Shown here piece after piece: positions 43,385-51,381 of a DNA stretch of 64,000 nt; position 1 is the stretch's first letter, and each line of letters starts with the position of its first letter. Source of the DNA: Pseudonocardia terrae (GTDB taxonomy: Bacteria; Actinomycetota; Actinomycetes; Mycobacteriales; Pseudonocardiaceae); contig NZ_JAJTTE010000002.1 of NCBI RefSeq assembly GCF_021343995.1, forward strand, positions 124,001-188,000. Reading direction: 5' to 3'. Under the pieces are notes generated by a model. The model ran no database searches. It saw nothing but the letters and a program-made list of their open reading frames with translations, and was not told where the DNA came from. A program made the position numbers and the translations under genes.

Positions 43385-44410
43385 ATGGGCCCCGTGGTGC
43401 GCGCCGCGTCGTTGCGCGGCCTCCCCGCGCTGGTCGACGCGCTGGGCGGCGACCCGGACGGGTTGTTCGCCCGGTTCGGCGTCACGCGCGAGGCCGTGTC
43501 GAGCGACGACGCCGTGATCGGCGTGCGTAGCGCAGGGCTGCTCCTGGAGACCGCCGCAGCCGAGCTCGAGCGCCCGGACCTCGGCCTGCTGCTCGCCGAG
43601 CGGCAGGACGCGGGGATCCTCGGCCCGCTCGCCGTCGCGATCGAGAACGCGCGGACCCTCGGCGAGGCCCTGGCCAGCGCGTCGCGCTTCCTGTTCGTGC
43701 ACAGCCCGGCGCTGTCGATCGCGCAGGTCCCGGACCCGGAGGAGGTGCGCGGGGTGCTCGCGGTGCGCTACGGCGCGGCCGATCCCTCCGGGGCCACCCA
43801 GCCTCTGCCGCCGCAGGCCGCGGACCTCGGGCTGGGACTGCTGCACCGGATCATCCTGCTCCTGCACGGCGGCCCGTACGGGCTGAGATCGGCGCACCTG
43901 GCCCATCCGCCACTCGTTCCGGTGACGCGGTACACCGAGTTCTTCGGTGCCGACGTCCGGTTCGAGCGGCCCGCCGCCGTCCTGCGGCTGCCCGCGGCGC
44001 TCACCGCGGCCCCGGTGGCCGGTGGCGACCGGCTGCTGCGCACGCTCGCACTGGACTACCTGGAGAGCCATTTCGCCGAACCCGGCCAGACCGTCGCGGG
44101 ACGGGTGCGGGGCGCGCTGGGGCGCTCGCTCGGCTCGGCCCCGCCGCAGGTCGGCGACGTCGCGCGGCTGCTGCGGCTGCACCCGCGCACGCTCCAGCGG
44201 CATCTCGCCGCCGAGGGAACCACCTTCGAGCGGGTGCTCGACGAGGTCCGCCGCGACGCCGCGCACCGGCTGATCACCACCACGGACCTGCCGTTCGCGC
44301 AGGTCACGGCGATGCTCGGACTCGCCGCGCAGTCCGGGCTCACGCGGGCGGTGCGGCGGTGGTTCGGCACCACGCCCACCCGGCTCCGCGCAGGTCGCGT
44401 CCGGTCGTGA
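43385..44410 (+). CDS. AraC-family transcriptional regulator (VirS-like)
   Basis: A 341-residue regulator. The N-terminal Arabinose_bd-like domain includes LPALVDALGGDPDGLFARFGV; the C-terminal AraC helix-turn-helix pair spans about 245-335, with VARLLRLHPRTLQRHLAAEGTTFERVLDEVRRDAA and FAQVTAMLGLAAQSGLTRAVRRWFGTTPTRLRAG. It is divergent from the monooxygenase gene, the arrangement of VirS and MymA. It probably activates the monooxygenase/SDR operon. Confidence 0.87.
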   Translation: MGPVVRAASLRGLPALVDALGGDPDGLFARFGVTREAVSSDDAVIGVRSAGLLLETAAAELERPDLGLLLAERQDAGILGPLAVAIENARTLGEALASASRFLFVHSPALSIAQVPDPEEVRGVLAVRYGAADPSGATQPLPPQAADLGLGLLHRIILLLHGGPYGLRSAHLAHPPLVPVTRYTEFFGADVRFERPAAVLRLPAALTAAPVAGGDRLLRTLALDYLESHFAEPGQTVAGRVRGALGRSLGSAPPQVGDVARLLRLHPRTLQRHLAAEGTTFERVLDEVRRDAAHRLITTTDLPFAQVTAMLGLAAQSGLTRAVRRWFGTTPTRLRAGRVRS

Positions 44411-44448
44411 GTGGCGACTGCCGCTGGCGGGCAGTCGGCGCTCACGGG

Positions 44449-44850
44449 TCAGTGGGACGCGAAGAAGGTGTTCGCGCGGGCGTTCCAGAGCAGCAGCAGG
44501 ATCACGATCCCGACGAGGATGCTGACCAGCGCCTGCGTGACCGTCGACCCGCTGCCGACCGCCCCGATCGCCGCGATGCCGCCCGCGATCTGCAGGACCA
44601 CGAGGATGGACACCAGCAGCCGGGCCCCGTTGCCGCCGTGGCCGAGCCGCGACGCGACCGCGCCCGTGATCAACCCGAGGATCACGTAGGCCACACCGAT
44701 CCCGACGAGCACGCCCGGCGTCAGCCCGGCGGCGCCGGCGGTGAGGCTGCCGGCCACGATCAGCAGCAGCCCGCCCAGCACCGCGAGGACCGCGGAGATC
44801 CAGGTGAGGACGACCACCAGGGTGACACTGCCGGGGCGCCCAGCGCTCAT
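44449..44850 (-). CDS. Small four-helix membrane protein
   Basis: A 133-residue protein with four predicted transmembrane segments (about 8-32, 39-62, 72-93, 99-120) and short loops. No catalytic motif is visible and I do not recognise the family beyond general resemblance to actinobacterial DUF4064-like proteins. The ATG at 44850 is divergent from the CocE esterase gene. Confidence 0.65.
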   Translation of the reverse strand: MSAGRPGSVTLVVVLTWISAVLAVLGGLLLIVAGSLTAGAAGLTPGVLVGIGVAYVILGLITGAVASRLGHGGNGARLLVSILVVLQIAGGIAAIGAVGSGSTVTQALVSILVGIVILLLLWNARANTFFASH

Positions 44851-44958
44851 GTCGCCGTCCTCGTCGTCGATCGATCGGGAGATCCACGGTAGCCGCGGCT
44901 CCCTGCGCGCCACACCGGCCGAATGGCCCCTCGGCGGATCGTGTCTAACCTCGGGGAG

Positions 44959-46626
44959 GTGCACCCCCTGCTGCGCGCGGCCGGGTCCCTGGCCGACCGC
45001 GCCCTCGGCCTGACCTCCCCGCCCGTCCCGTACGACCGCACCCGGACCGACGTCCCGATGCCCGACGGCACGGTGCTCGTCGGCACCCGGTACCGACCCA
45101 CCCGCGCCGACGGTCCGCTCCCCGTGGTGCTGATCCGGGTCCCGTACGACCCGCGTTCGGCCGGCCCGCTGTTCGCGGCGCCGCTGGCGCGCCGCGGCTT
45201 CCAGGTCCTGCTGCAGAGCACCCGCGGCACGTTCGGATCCGGCGGCCACTTCCGGCCCTTCGTCCACGAGCGGGAGGACGGCCTCGCCACCCTCGCCTGG
45301 CTGCGCGCGCAGCCCTGGTGCGACGGCCGGATCGCGACGACCGGCGGCAGCTACCTCGGCTACACGCAGTGGGCCGTCGCGCCGTACGCCGACCCGCCGC
45401 TCACCGCGATGTCCCCGCACATCACCGCAGCCCGCATGACGGACACCTTCTACACGCAGGGCGCTCCGGCCCTGCTCAACGCCCTCGCCTGGACCGCCAT
45501 GATCGGGACCCAGGAGCGCGGCGGGATCCCGCTGGTGCCGCACCCGATCCGCGCGGCGAAGCTGCGCCGGGCCCTGCGCAAGGTCCCGCTGCAGGCGGCG
45601 GACGTCGAGGTCGCCGGCGCTCCGGTGCCCTACTGGCGGGACTTCGTGGAGCACGCCGAGCCCGGCGACGACTACTGGGACGCCACCTACGGCGAGTCGC
45701 CGGCGTTCGACCGCACCGGCCCCGGCTCGCTGGCGAACCTGCCCCCGGTCAGCATGGTGACCGGGTGGTGGGACCTGTTCGTCGCGGAGCAGATGCGGGA
45801 CTACCGGGCGCTGCGCGCGGCCGGGGTGCCGGCGCGGATCGTCGTCGGGCCGTGGCTGCACGGCGCCCTCGAGGAGGTCCGGACCAGCCTGCGGACGGAC
45901 GTCGCGTGGCTGGACCACCACCTGCGCGGGGGCCCCGAGCCCGAGGGCGCGCCGGTGCGGCTGTTCCTGCAGCAGGCCGACCAGTGGCTGGAGTTCGACG
46001 AGTGGCCGCCGCCCGCGACCACCCGGGAGGTCCACCTGCAGGCCGCCGGGCGGCTGGGGGAGGGGCCGGGTACGGGCGTGAGCACCTACGTCTACGACCC
46101 GGCGGATCCCACGCCGAGCGTCGGCGGCCCGCTGCTGCAGCCGCCGGGCGAGCAGATCGACCAGTCCCCGGTCGAGGCCCGCCCCGACGTCCTCGTCTTC
46201 ACCGGGGACCCGCTGCCTGCCGACCTCGACGTGGTCGGCCCGGTCACGGCGCTCGTGCACGTGCGGCCGGAGCTGGACCACGCGGACGTCTTCGTCCGGG
46301 TCTGCGACGTCGACGAGCGCGGCGTGTCCCGCAACGTCGTCGACGGCATCCGGCGGCTGGACCCGCGCACCGTGCCCGCCCCGGACGTCACGGTGGGGGA
46401 GGACGGCGTGCTCGCCGTCACGATCGAGCTGTTCCCCACGGCCTACCGGTTCCGCGCCGGGCACCGGCTGCGGGTGCAGGTCGCGGGCGGTGCCTTCCCG
46501 CGGTTCGCCCGCAACGTCGGCACCGGCGAGCCCTTCGGCATCGCGACCCGGGGCAAGCCGGGGGCGGTCGACGTCCTGCACGACGCCGACCACTCGTCGC
46601 GCGTCGTCCTGCCCGTCCTGGGCTGA
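44959..46626 (+). CDS. CocE/NonD-family serine hydrolase
   Basis: A 555-residue X-Pro dipeptidyl-peptidase-like hydrolase. The nucleophile is in TTGGSYLGYTQW (about residues 129-140, pattern GxSYxG). The alpha/beta domain includes VPYDPRSAG and LLQSTRGTFGSGG, an acid in VTGWWDLF (about 270) and a His in VGPWLHG. The C-terminal jelly-roll domain has FVRVCDVDERGVSRNVVDGIRR. Relatives hydrolyse acyl esters or amides such as cocaine and cephalosporin esters. I chose the GTG at 44959, 7 nt after TAACCT (leaderless type); ATG 44923 is the alternative. Confidence 0.82.
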   Translation: MHPLLRAAGSLADRALGLTSPPVPYDRTRTDVPMPDGTVLVGTRYRPTRADGPLPVVLIRVPYDPRSAGPLFAAPLARRGFQVLLQSTRGTFGSGGHFRPFVHEREDGLATLAWLRAQPWCDGRIATTGGSYLGYTQWAVAPYADPPLTAMSPHITAARMTDTFYTQGAPALLNALAWTAMIGTQERGGIPLVPHPIRAAKLRRALRKVPLQAADVEVAGAPVPYWRDFVEHAEPGDDYWDATYGESPAFDRTGPGSLANLPPVSMVTGWWDLFVAEQMRDYRALRAAGVPARIVVGPWLHGALEEVRTSLRTDVAWLDHHLRGGPEPEGAPVRLFLQQADQWLEFDEWPPPATTREVHLQAAGRLGEGPGTGVSTYVYDPADPTPSVGGPLLQPPGEQIDQSPVEARPDVLVFTGDPLPADLDVVGPVTALVHVRPELDHADVFVRVCDVDERGVSRNVVDGIRRLDPRTVPAPDVTVGEDGVLAVTIELFPTAYRFRAGHRLRVQVAGGAFPRFARNVGTGEPFGIATRGKPGAVDVLHDADHSSRVVLPVLG

Positions 46627-46640
46627 AACCGGCCGGCGCA

Positions 46641-46674
46641 TGCCGGTCCGGCACGATCGTGTGCCGGTCCGGCA
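46641..46674. promoter_or_regulatory. Two identical 13-bp operators before the XRE-cupin gene
   Basis: TGCCGGTCCGGCA occurs at 46641-46653 and again at 46662-46674, 21 bp apart centre to centre, two helical turns. The second overlaps a CATGCT -10-like box (46673-46678) that lies 6 nt from the start codon. The layout indicates cooperative autorepression. Confidence 0.7.
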
Positions 46675-46684
46675 TGCTGGAGGG

Positions 46685-47263
46685 ATGGACGACGAGCTGG
46701 AGGCCGTGCTCGCCGGGGTCGGCCCCCGGCTGCGCGCCCTGCGTACGCACCGGCAGCTGACCCTGGCCGAGCTGTCCGCCGAGACCGGCATCTCGGAGAG
46801 CACGCTCTCCCGGCTGGAGAGCGGCGGGCGGCGGCCCAACCTGGAGCTGCTGCTCCCGCTGGCGCGGGCCCACGGCGTGCCGCTCGACGAGCTGGTCGGC
46901 GCGCCGCAGACCGGCGACCCGCGGGTGCACCTCAAGCCGGTGCACCGCTCCGGCCGCACCTTCGTGCCGCTCACCCGCCGGGCCGGTGGGCTGCAGGCGT
47001 TCAAGATGGTCTGTCCGCCGAGTCGTGACGAGGAGCCCGACCCGCGGACGCACGAGGGCTACGAGTGGCTCTACGTGCTCGAGGGCCGGCTGCGGCTCGT
47101 CCTCGGCGACCGCGACCTGGTGCTGGAGCCGGGCGAGGCGGCGGAGTTCGACACCCACGTCCCGCACTGGTTCGGCAGCGCCGACCAGCGGCCCGTCGAG
47201 CTGCTGTCGCTGTTCGGGACGCAGGGCGAGCGTGCCCACGTCCGCGCCCGGGCGGGCCGCTGA
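46685..47263 (+). CDS. XRE-family regulator with C-terminal cupin domain
   Basis: A 192-residue regulator. The helix-turn-helix is GPRLRALRTHRQLTLAELSAETGISESTLSRLESGGRRPNLELLLPLARA (about 12-62). A cupin sensor follows (HEGYEWLYVLEGRLRLVLGDRDLVLEPGEAAEFDTHVPHWF), with a metal-type His/Glu set. Such regulators sense small metabolites. The paired palindromes upstream are its likely binding sites. No obvious target gene follows in the same direction. Confidence 0.87.
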   Translation: MDDELEAVLAGVGPRLRALRTHRQLTLAELSAETGISESTLSRLESGGRRPNLELLLPLARAHGVPLDELVGAPQTGDPRVHLKPVHRSGRTFVPLTRRAGGLQAFKMVCPPSRDEEPDPRTHEGYEWLYVLEGRLRLVLGDRDLVLEPGEAAEFDTHVPHWFGSADQRPVELLSLFGTQGERAHVRARAGR

Positions 47264-47553
47264 GCCGCACGTCGGCACCCCTCGGGCCGTGCGGACTGGG
47301 CGACGACCTCGCCCGGGCGCCGCCGCGGAAGGGTCCCAACGCGGGGTCCGGGCCGTCGACGTTGTGCACCGTCGTGCCCCGCCCCCGGTGCGGACCACGA
47401 AACCGGCGCCGCCCGTGTCGCCGAGGGTCTCGCGGTGCACGCCGGCCCGACGTCGCTTCCCACGCCCGCGTCCGACCGGCGTCATGAGGTCGGGAGAAGT
47501 TGGGCGAGATGGCGCATAGCCGGGCCGGGGTGACCTGCGCTACTCTGCGCGCC
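47264..47553. other. Intergenic region with the promoter of the fluoride-riboswitch transcript
   Basis: No supported gene. Near its end is TACTCT (47541-47546), 8 nt before the first base of the riboswitch, a good position for the -10 box of that transcript. I saw no other repeat or structure in 47264-47530. Confidence 0.4.
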
Positions 47554-47605
47554 AGGCGATGGAGCTCGCCTTTAACCGCCCGTCAGGGCTGATAGCCCCT
47601 ACCTG
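47554..47605 (+). promoter_or_regulatory. Fluoride riboswitch (crcB motif)
   Basis: The RNA reads AGGCGAUGGAGCUCGCC, then UUUAACCGCCC, GUCA, GGGCUGAUAGCCCCUACC. This matches the crcB aptamer: P1 GGCG/CGCC with loop AUGGAGCU, the linker UUUAACC, hairpin GCCC/GGGC, then UGAU and CCCCUAC. The loop GGAGCU can pair with AGCCCC (five of six pairs) to form the diagnostic pseudoknot. Downstream, GGUAGG (47617-47622), a possible ribosome-binding site, can pair with CCUACC (47598-47603) inside the aptamer, so fluoride binding would free it. No crcB gene follows. Confidence 0.85.
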
Positions 47606-47628
47606 TGAGTCGACCGGGTAGGTGTGCC

Positions 47629-47790
47629 ATGAGCAAGCTTCCTCCTCCACCTTCCTTCTCCGACGCGGCGTGCCGGCCGGTGCGCGCAGGCCCGCCGCGG
47701 TCCGCATCCGTCCGTTCCCCGCGGCTGGTCGCGACCTGTCCGACGCCGGCCGGTCGGCGGGGCGTGAGGAGGTGGCCACGATGGCTCTGA
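47629..47790 (+). CDS. Possible 53-residue protein directly behind the riboswitch
   Basis: The first ATG after the riboswitch, 7 nt behind GGGTAGG. The frame (MSKLPPPPSFSDAACRP ... RWPRWL) is proline/arginine-rich without recognised domains. It overlaps the ATG of the DUF3040 gene by 10 bp. It may be only a translated leader that couples riboswitch control to that gene. An alternative is GTG 47622 in the DUF3040 frame. Confidence 0.35.
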   Translation: MSKLPPPPSFSDAACRPVRAGPPRSASVRSPRLVATCPTPAGRRGVRRWPRWL

Positions 47791-48239
47791 CCGATCGGGA
47801 ACGGCGGGTGCTCGCCGAGATCGAAGCCGATCTCTCGGCGACCGACCCGAAGCTGGCCAAACACCTCTCCGGCCGGCTGGGAGCGCCTCCCTGGAGCAAC
47901 CCCTTCGCCCCTCGCCCCGCAGCTCCCGGCTCGCGGGAAGGCCGAGGAGACTCGCCCTTGCGGCCGTGGTGCGCTCCGCCGCGATCCGACCCGCCACGGT
48001 GTCGGTGCGGCGCGTCGTCGAACCTCGGTGGACCGTGGCGCAGTGACCGGCAGCGCAACGTCCCGACGCCTCGCAGGTCCGCCCTGGTGACCACATGGCT
48101 GGGGTCCGCCCTCGGCGTCCTGTTGCTGATCGCCGCCGTCTGCACCCCGGTTCACCTCCTGCTGGTCCCGGCCACGGCCGCGCTCGTCCTCGCGGCGGCC
48201 CCTCCGCTGCTCGGCGCCGGGCGGAGGCGTCGACGCTGA
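47781..48239 (+). CDS. DUF3040 membrane protein, in the riboswitch transcript
   Basis: A 152-residue protein. Residues 1-32 are the DUF3040 signature (ALTDRERRVLAEIEADLSATDPKLAKHL), then a Pro/Arg/Cys-rich linker and two transmembrane helices (about 98-120 and 122-143) with a basic tail. DUF3040 proteins are actinobacterial and of unknown function. GAGGAGG precedes the ATG at 47781. It is the first clear gene behind the fluoride riboswitch. Confidence 0.72.
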   Translation: MALTDRERRVLAEIEADLSATDPKLAKHLSGRLGAPPWSNPFAPRPAAPGSREGRGDSPLRPWCAPPRSDPPRCRCGASSNLGGPWRSDRQRNVPTPRRSALVTTWLGSALGVLLLIAAVCTPVHLLLVPATAALVLAAAPPLLGAGRRRRR

Positions 48240-48291
48240 GCTTCCCCCGACTTCTCGGACCTTCGTCCTCACTCACGACAGGAGACGCGAC

Positions 48292-48972
48292 ATGGACGAG
48301 AACCACAGCACGCACCACCGAGCGGCCCCGACGGCGGCGAACCCGTCGCCGTCCCTCTCGACGCGAACCGGCACGGTCCCGCCGGTGATGCCGGTGCTCG
48401 GCCGCGGCAAGCACCGCACCCCCCGCGAGGGCGCCTGCCTGATGGAGTACGTCTCGGTCCTGGCCGGTTCGGACTTCACCGACCGACCGCGCTGCACCGC
48501 CCCCGCGGTCGCGAGGCTGGCCCGCTGCGTCAACGACGTCGTCTCGACGGCCGGCCGGGAACAACTGGCGCGCAGGGCTCCGGCGCTGATCGGGCTGCAC
48601 CGGGCACGCCTGCCCATGCGGCGGATCGTCCTCGCGGAACTGGTCCGGGAGGGCCTCCGTCACGACCCGGGCAGCGTCCTCCTCCGCACCGTCGAGCGGC
48701 GCTGCCGCCCGTCGGGGAGCTCCGTGAGGCGATGGGTGCGCACCGCGAACCTGGTGCTGTTCACCGACAGCCGGCAGGTCCTCGGCGTCGTTCTGGACAC
48801 GGTCCGCGGAAGGGTCCCCGGAGCCGAGGCGCAGGACGAACGGCTGATCGCGATCCTCGACGCCGTCATCACGCGGGCGCGCGCCGACGACCTCGGCCCG
48901 GACGTGCGCTCCGGGCGGGGCCGTCCAGGACCGGCGGGGGTGCCACCGCTGCAGACCGCCACGGTGACGTAG
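48292..48972 (+). CDS. Hypothetical actinobacterial protein
   Basis: A 226-residue protein. After a disordered Thr/Pro-rich N-terminus there is the segment GACLMEYVSVLAGSDFTDRP, then RCTAPAVARLARCVND, which resembles a motif I have seen in uncharacterised actinobacterial proteins; no function is known. It lies 52 bp after the DUF3040 gene, same direction, with CAGGAG before the ATG. It may belong to the same fluoride-responsive transcript. Confidence 0.6.
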   Translation: MDENHSTHHRAAPTAANPSPSLSTRTGTVPPVMPVLGRGKHRTPREGACLMEYVSVLAGSDFTDRPRCTAPAVARLARCVNDVVSTAGREQLARRAPALIGLHRARLPMRRIVLAELVREGLRHDPGSVLLRTVERRCRPSGSSVRRWVRTANLVLFTDSRQVLGVVLDTVRGRVPGAEAQDERLIAILDAVITRARADDLGPDVRSGRGRPGPAGVPPLQTATVT

Positions 48973-49309
48973 CCGTTCGACGTCCCGATGTGCACCGCGG
49001 ACGCAGCTCCGAACGCCCCGGCAGCGACTTCCGACCGAATGCGCGCCCGGGGTGAAGAGCCATGCCCGAGGCCGGTCCCGGTGGGCAGGTCCCCGCCGCC
49101 GATCCGAGCGGCACCGGAGAGAAGCCCACAGCCGACGCTCTCGCCTTTCGTCAGACCCCCCGGGTCGGACGCGGAAATCCTTCGTGCACAAACACGGAAA
49201 TCGCTCGGGAATGGCCTCAAGAATCTTTCCCAAGCATCTTTCGACGCGTCCCGCCGCGATCTACCGTGATCCGGTAACAACCATCGATCCTCGACAGGAG
49301 GGCGACGAG
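48973..49309. other. Intergenic region before the YaaH-type gene
   Basis: No supported gene. The last 120 bp are relatively AT-rich. A palindrome TACCG-TGATC-CGGTA (49262-49276) lies 34 bp before the ATG at 49310 and could be an operator. Confidence 0.4.
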
Positions 49310-50011
49310 ATGGCAACTCACGTGGAGGGAAGCGGAACCCACGCGGTCGAGCGGGAAGAACTGCAACGCGACGCCGCCGCCCCGCAGGGATCCGGCCCCT
49401 TCGAGGTCCTGGTCGGCGGCGGCGGCGACCCCCTGGTGTACGGCCTGCCGATCTTCGTCGCGGGCTCCCTGGTGCTGGGGTTCGCCCTGATCGGGCTGGT
49501 CCCGGTCCCGAGCGCGCTGGGGTCGGTCCTGCCCGAGACGACGTTCGTGGCCGGGCTGGGCGAGTTCGTCACGGCGGTGTGGGCGATCCTGCTCGGTCAG
49601 TCCATCGTGGCGGCGATATTCGGTTTGTTCGCCGGTTTCTGGTTCAGCCTCTTCGTGCTTCTCGAGGGAGTGTTCCACAACTGGTTCGTGATTCCGACCG
49701 CCGCGGTCCAGGGGGCGGAGACCATGTTCTTCCTGGCCTGGTTGATCGTGTTCTCGTTCCTCACCCTGGGGATCGTGCGGCTGCCGATCACCTACGTCGG
49801 GATCATGGTCTTCGTGGACCTCGCCGTGCTGTTCAACCTGCTGGCCGTGATGACCGGGGCGGGGTTCTGGTTCTTCTGGGGCGGTGTCATGGTGCTCGCG
49901 TTCTGCGCGCTCGGGCTCTACGCCTTCCTCAACACCGCCTGGGCGTCGACCGGCGGCCGCCGCGCCTTCCCGCCGCTCGGGCCGCCCGTGCTGCGCACCG
50001 CGGCGCAGTAG
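49310..50011 (+). CDS. GPR1/FUN34/YaaH (SatP)-type membrane protein
   Basis: A 233-residue protein with six predicted transmembrane helices. Landmarks of the acetate/succinate transporter family are GDPLVYGLPIFVAGSLVLGFALIGLVP (helix 1, in place of the NPxPLGL motif), a helix pair with IFGLFAGFWFSLFVLLEG, MFFLAWLIVFSFLTLGIVR, and the last AFCALGLYAFLNTA. Relatives are proton-coupled acetate/succinate permeases. The altered NP-G motif means the substrate may differ. CAGGAGG precedes the ATG. Confidence 0.7.
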   Translation: MATHVEGSGTHAVEREELQRDAAAPQGSGPFEVLVGGGGDPLVYGLPIFVAGSLVLGFALIGLVPVPSALGSVLPETTFVAGLGEFVTAVWAILLGQSIVAAIFGLFAGFWFSLFVLLEGVFHNWFVIPTAAVQGAETMFFLAWLIVFSFLTLGIVRLPITYVGIMVFVDLAVLFNLLAVMTGAGFWFFWGGVMVLAFCALGLYAFLNTAWASTGGRRAFPPLGPPVLRTAAQ

Positions 50012-50069
50012 ACCGTCCCGCCTGGTGGGCCGGGCGCCACCGGACGACCGGAGCGGGCCGCGAACGAGA

Positions 50070-50115
50070 AGCGGCGCCGACCCGCGGGGAGCGATCCCCG
50101 CCGGTCGGCGCCGCT
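50070..50115. terminator. Long hairpin terminator after the YaaH-type gene
   Basis: AGCGGCGCCGACC/GGTCGGCGCCGCT outer stem and GCGGGGA/TCCCCGC inner stem with a single C-C mismatch and a GCGA loop. It corresponds to the sodN terminator at 52140. Confidence 0.75.
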
Positions 50116-50128
50116 CCCGACGCAAGGC

Positions 50129-50170
50129 TCAGGCAGCCTGCATCGTCTCCCAGAAGATCTTGTCGATCTG
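50129..50170 (-). pseudogene. C-terminal fragment of a nickel superoxide dismutase gene
   Basis: On the minus strand the last 13 codons read QIDKIFWETMQAA followed by TGA, against AQIDKIFWETKQAA at the end of the intact sodN. Upstream the frame loses similarity and meets a stop after one codon. It is a vestige of a second sodN. Confidence 0.8.
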
Positions 50171-50326
50171 ATGCTACATGAGGCCTGATCAGCTACTACT
50201 CGATGCCGTCGGCGGTCTGGGCCGTCGCTGGGCCGCGAGAGCGCGAGGTGGGGCGCGGTCCGGCATGTCCGGGACGCGCCGAGACGGGAGCGGCATCTTG
50301 TCGGCCCGCAGCGTCTCGGCGCCGGG
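50171..50326. other. Short intergenic region downstream of the glycosidase-like gene
   Basis: No supported gene or clear repeat. It is the left interior of the segment bounded by the sodN direct repeats. Confidence 0.35.
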
Positions 50327-51367
50327 TCAGACCGCGGATGTGCCCGCCCGGGCCCGGCCGTACTCGGCCAGCGCGGAGAAGGCTGCCTTCGGCTCCCACG
50401 GCATCCCCGGGTAGGCGCTGCCGGTACGCCCGTCTGGGAGGATCTTGACGATCCCGAAGCTCCCCAGATCGAAGTCCCGCTCAGGGTGCTCGGACGTCGG
50501 CAGGTGCCGAGAGGCGAAGGTGTACACGAACGCGGTGTCCACGCCACCCGAGTCGTAGACGTCGAGGAGATCGAGCAGGTAGGCGGCTTGTTCGGGTTCG
50601 TTGCGCTCGACGGTCTCGGTGAGCCGCGTTGCCTGCCCGCTCTGCTCGTCGTACCCGATGATGTCCCCGCGGCTCCCCCGGTCCGCGGCTCCGGTGAAGG
50701 GTGCACAGCCGAACTCGGTGACCGCGAACGGCTTGCCGTGAGAGGTCATGGCGGCGAGGTTCGCGGGTAGGGCGGCGGCGTTGCCGGCATCGCGGTAGCC
50801 GGCGTCGGTCGCGATGAAGTCGAACGGGGTCCAGTCCACTCCCTCCATAGGGAGTGATGCGTACCCTATGAGCCCGCGGAACCGCTCGCGGGCGCCCTCG
50901 ACTGCTTGGGCCAAGAGGGCATTGGTCCTCCGCTGCACGTCCGGGAGGATCTCGCGGACGAGCGCAGGATCCGCGAGCACGGCGGACCGCTCGGACAGAG
51001 TCTCTCCGGGCATCAGCCCGATCGTCATGATGCTGATCTCCGATCCGGCGAGGAACCGGATGTTCGCCCCTTCCCGTCGGATCTGCTCGGCGCGCTCGGC
51101 GGCGTCCAGAAGAAACGCCAACAGCTGGTCGGTGGTCAGGTCGTTGGTGAACGGGCAGTACCAGACCTCCAGCCCGACGGCGGCCGCGTGCCGGGCGGCG
51201 ATCTCCAGGCGGTCCGCGACGCCGCCGGTGATCCGGACGGCGTCGGCGAGCAGTTCTTCACGGATGATCCGCATGTCCTCGGCGACGACGTCAGGGTCGA
51301 ACGGTTCGTGGGTCGTGCTTCCGCAGTTGGTGAACCCGGTGTCGTAGGTGACGCCCCAGGCGCGCAT
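50327..51367 (-). CDS. Glycosidase-like TIM-barrel protein (often labelled abortive infection protein)
   Basis: A 346-residue protein starting RAWGVTYDTGFTNCGSTTHEPFDP. Segments such as EVWYCPFTNDLTTDQLLAFL, FLAGSEISIM, YASLPMEGVDWTPFDFIATDAGYRD, FAVTEFGCAPFTGAADRG and VDTAFVYTFASRHLP look like a (beta/alpha)8 glycoside-hydrolase barrel with possible acids in GSE and TEFG. Streptomyces relatives carry the label abortive infection protein, for which I know no proof. The ATG at 51367 has AAGGAGGAAG upstream. It is divergent from a tetR gene with shared operators. Confidence 0.7.
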   Translation of the reverse strand: MRAWGVTYDTGFTNCGSTTHEPFDPDVVAEDMRIIREELLADAVRITGGVADRLEIAARHAAAVGLEVWYCPFTNDLTTDQLLAFLLDAAERAEQIRREGANIRFLAGSEISIMTIGLMPGETLSERSAVLADPALVREILPDVQRRTNALLAQAVEGARERFRGLIGYASLPMEGVDWTPFDFIATDAGYRDAGNAAALPANLAAMTSHGKPFAVTEFGCAPFTGAADRGSRGDIIGYDEQSGQATRLTETVERNEPEQAAYLLDLLDVYDSGGVDTAFVYTFASRHLPTSEHPERDFDLGSFGIVKILPDGRTGSAYPGMPWEPKAAFSALAEYGRARAGTSAV

Positions 51368-51381
51368 CGCTTCCTCCTTGA

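Larger units (their letters stand above)
50063..50170. repeat. Direct repeat, copy 1 (sodN 3' end and terminator)
   Basis: This 108-bp stretch aligns without gaps to 52133-52240 (about 81% identity by manual count, 21 differences). It comprises a terminator hairpin and the last 13 codons of a sodN-like gene. The two copies, in the same orientation, enclose the glycosidase-like and tetR genes. Confidence 0.8.

Noticed and set aside
50327..51367. Anti-phage abortive infection system
   Set aside because: The label attached to relatives is not supported by any motif here; the sequence looks like a glycoside-hydrolase barrel, and no defence partner genes are near.
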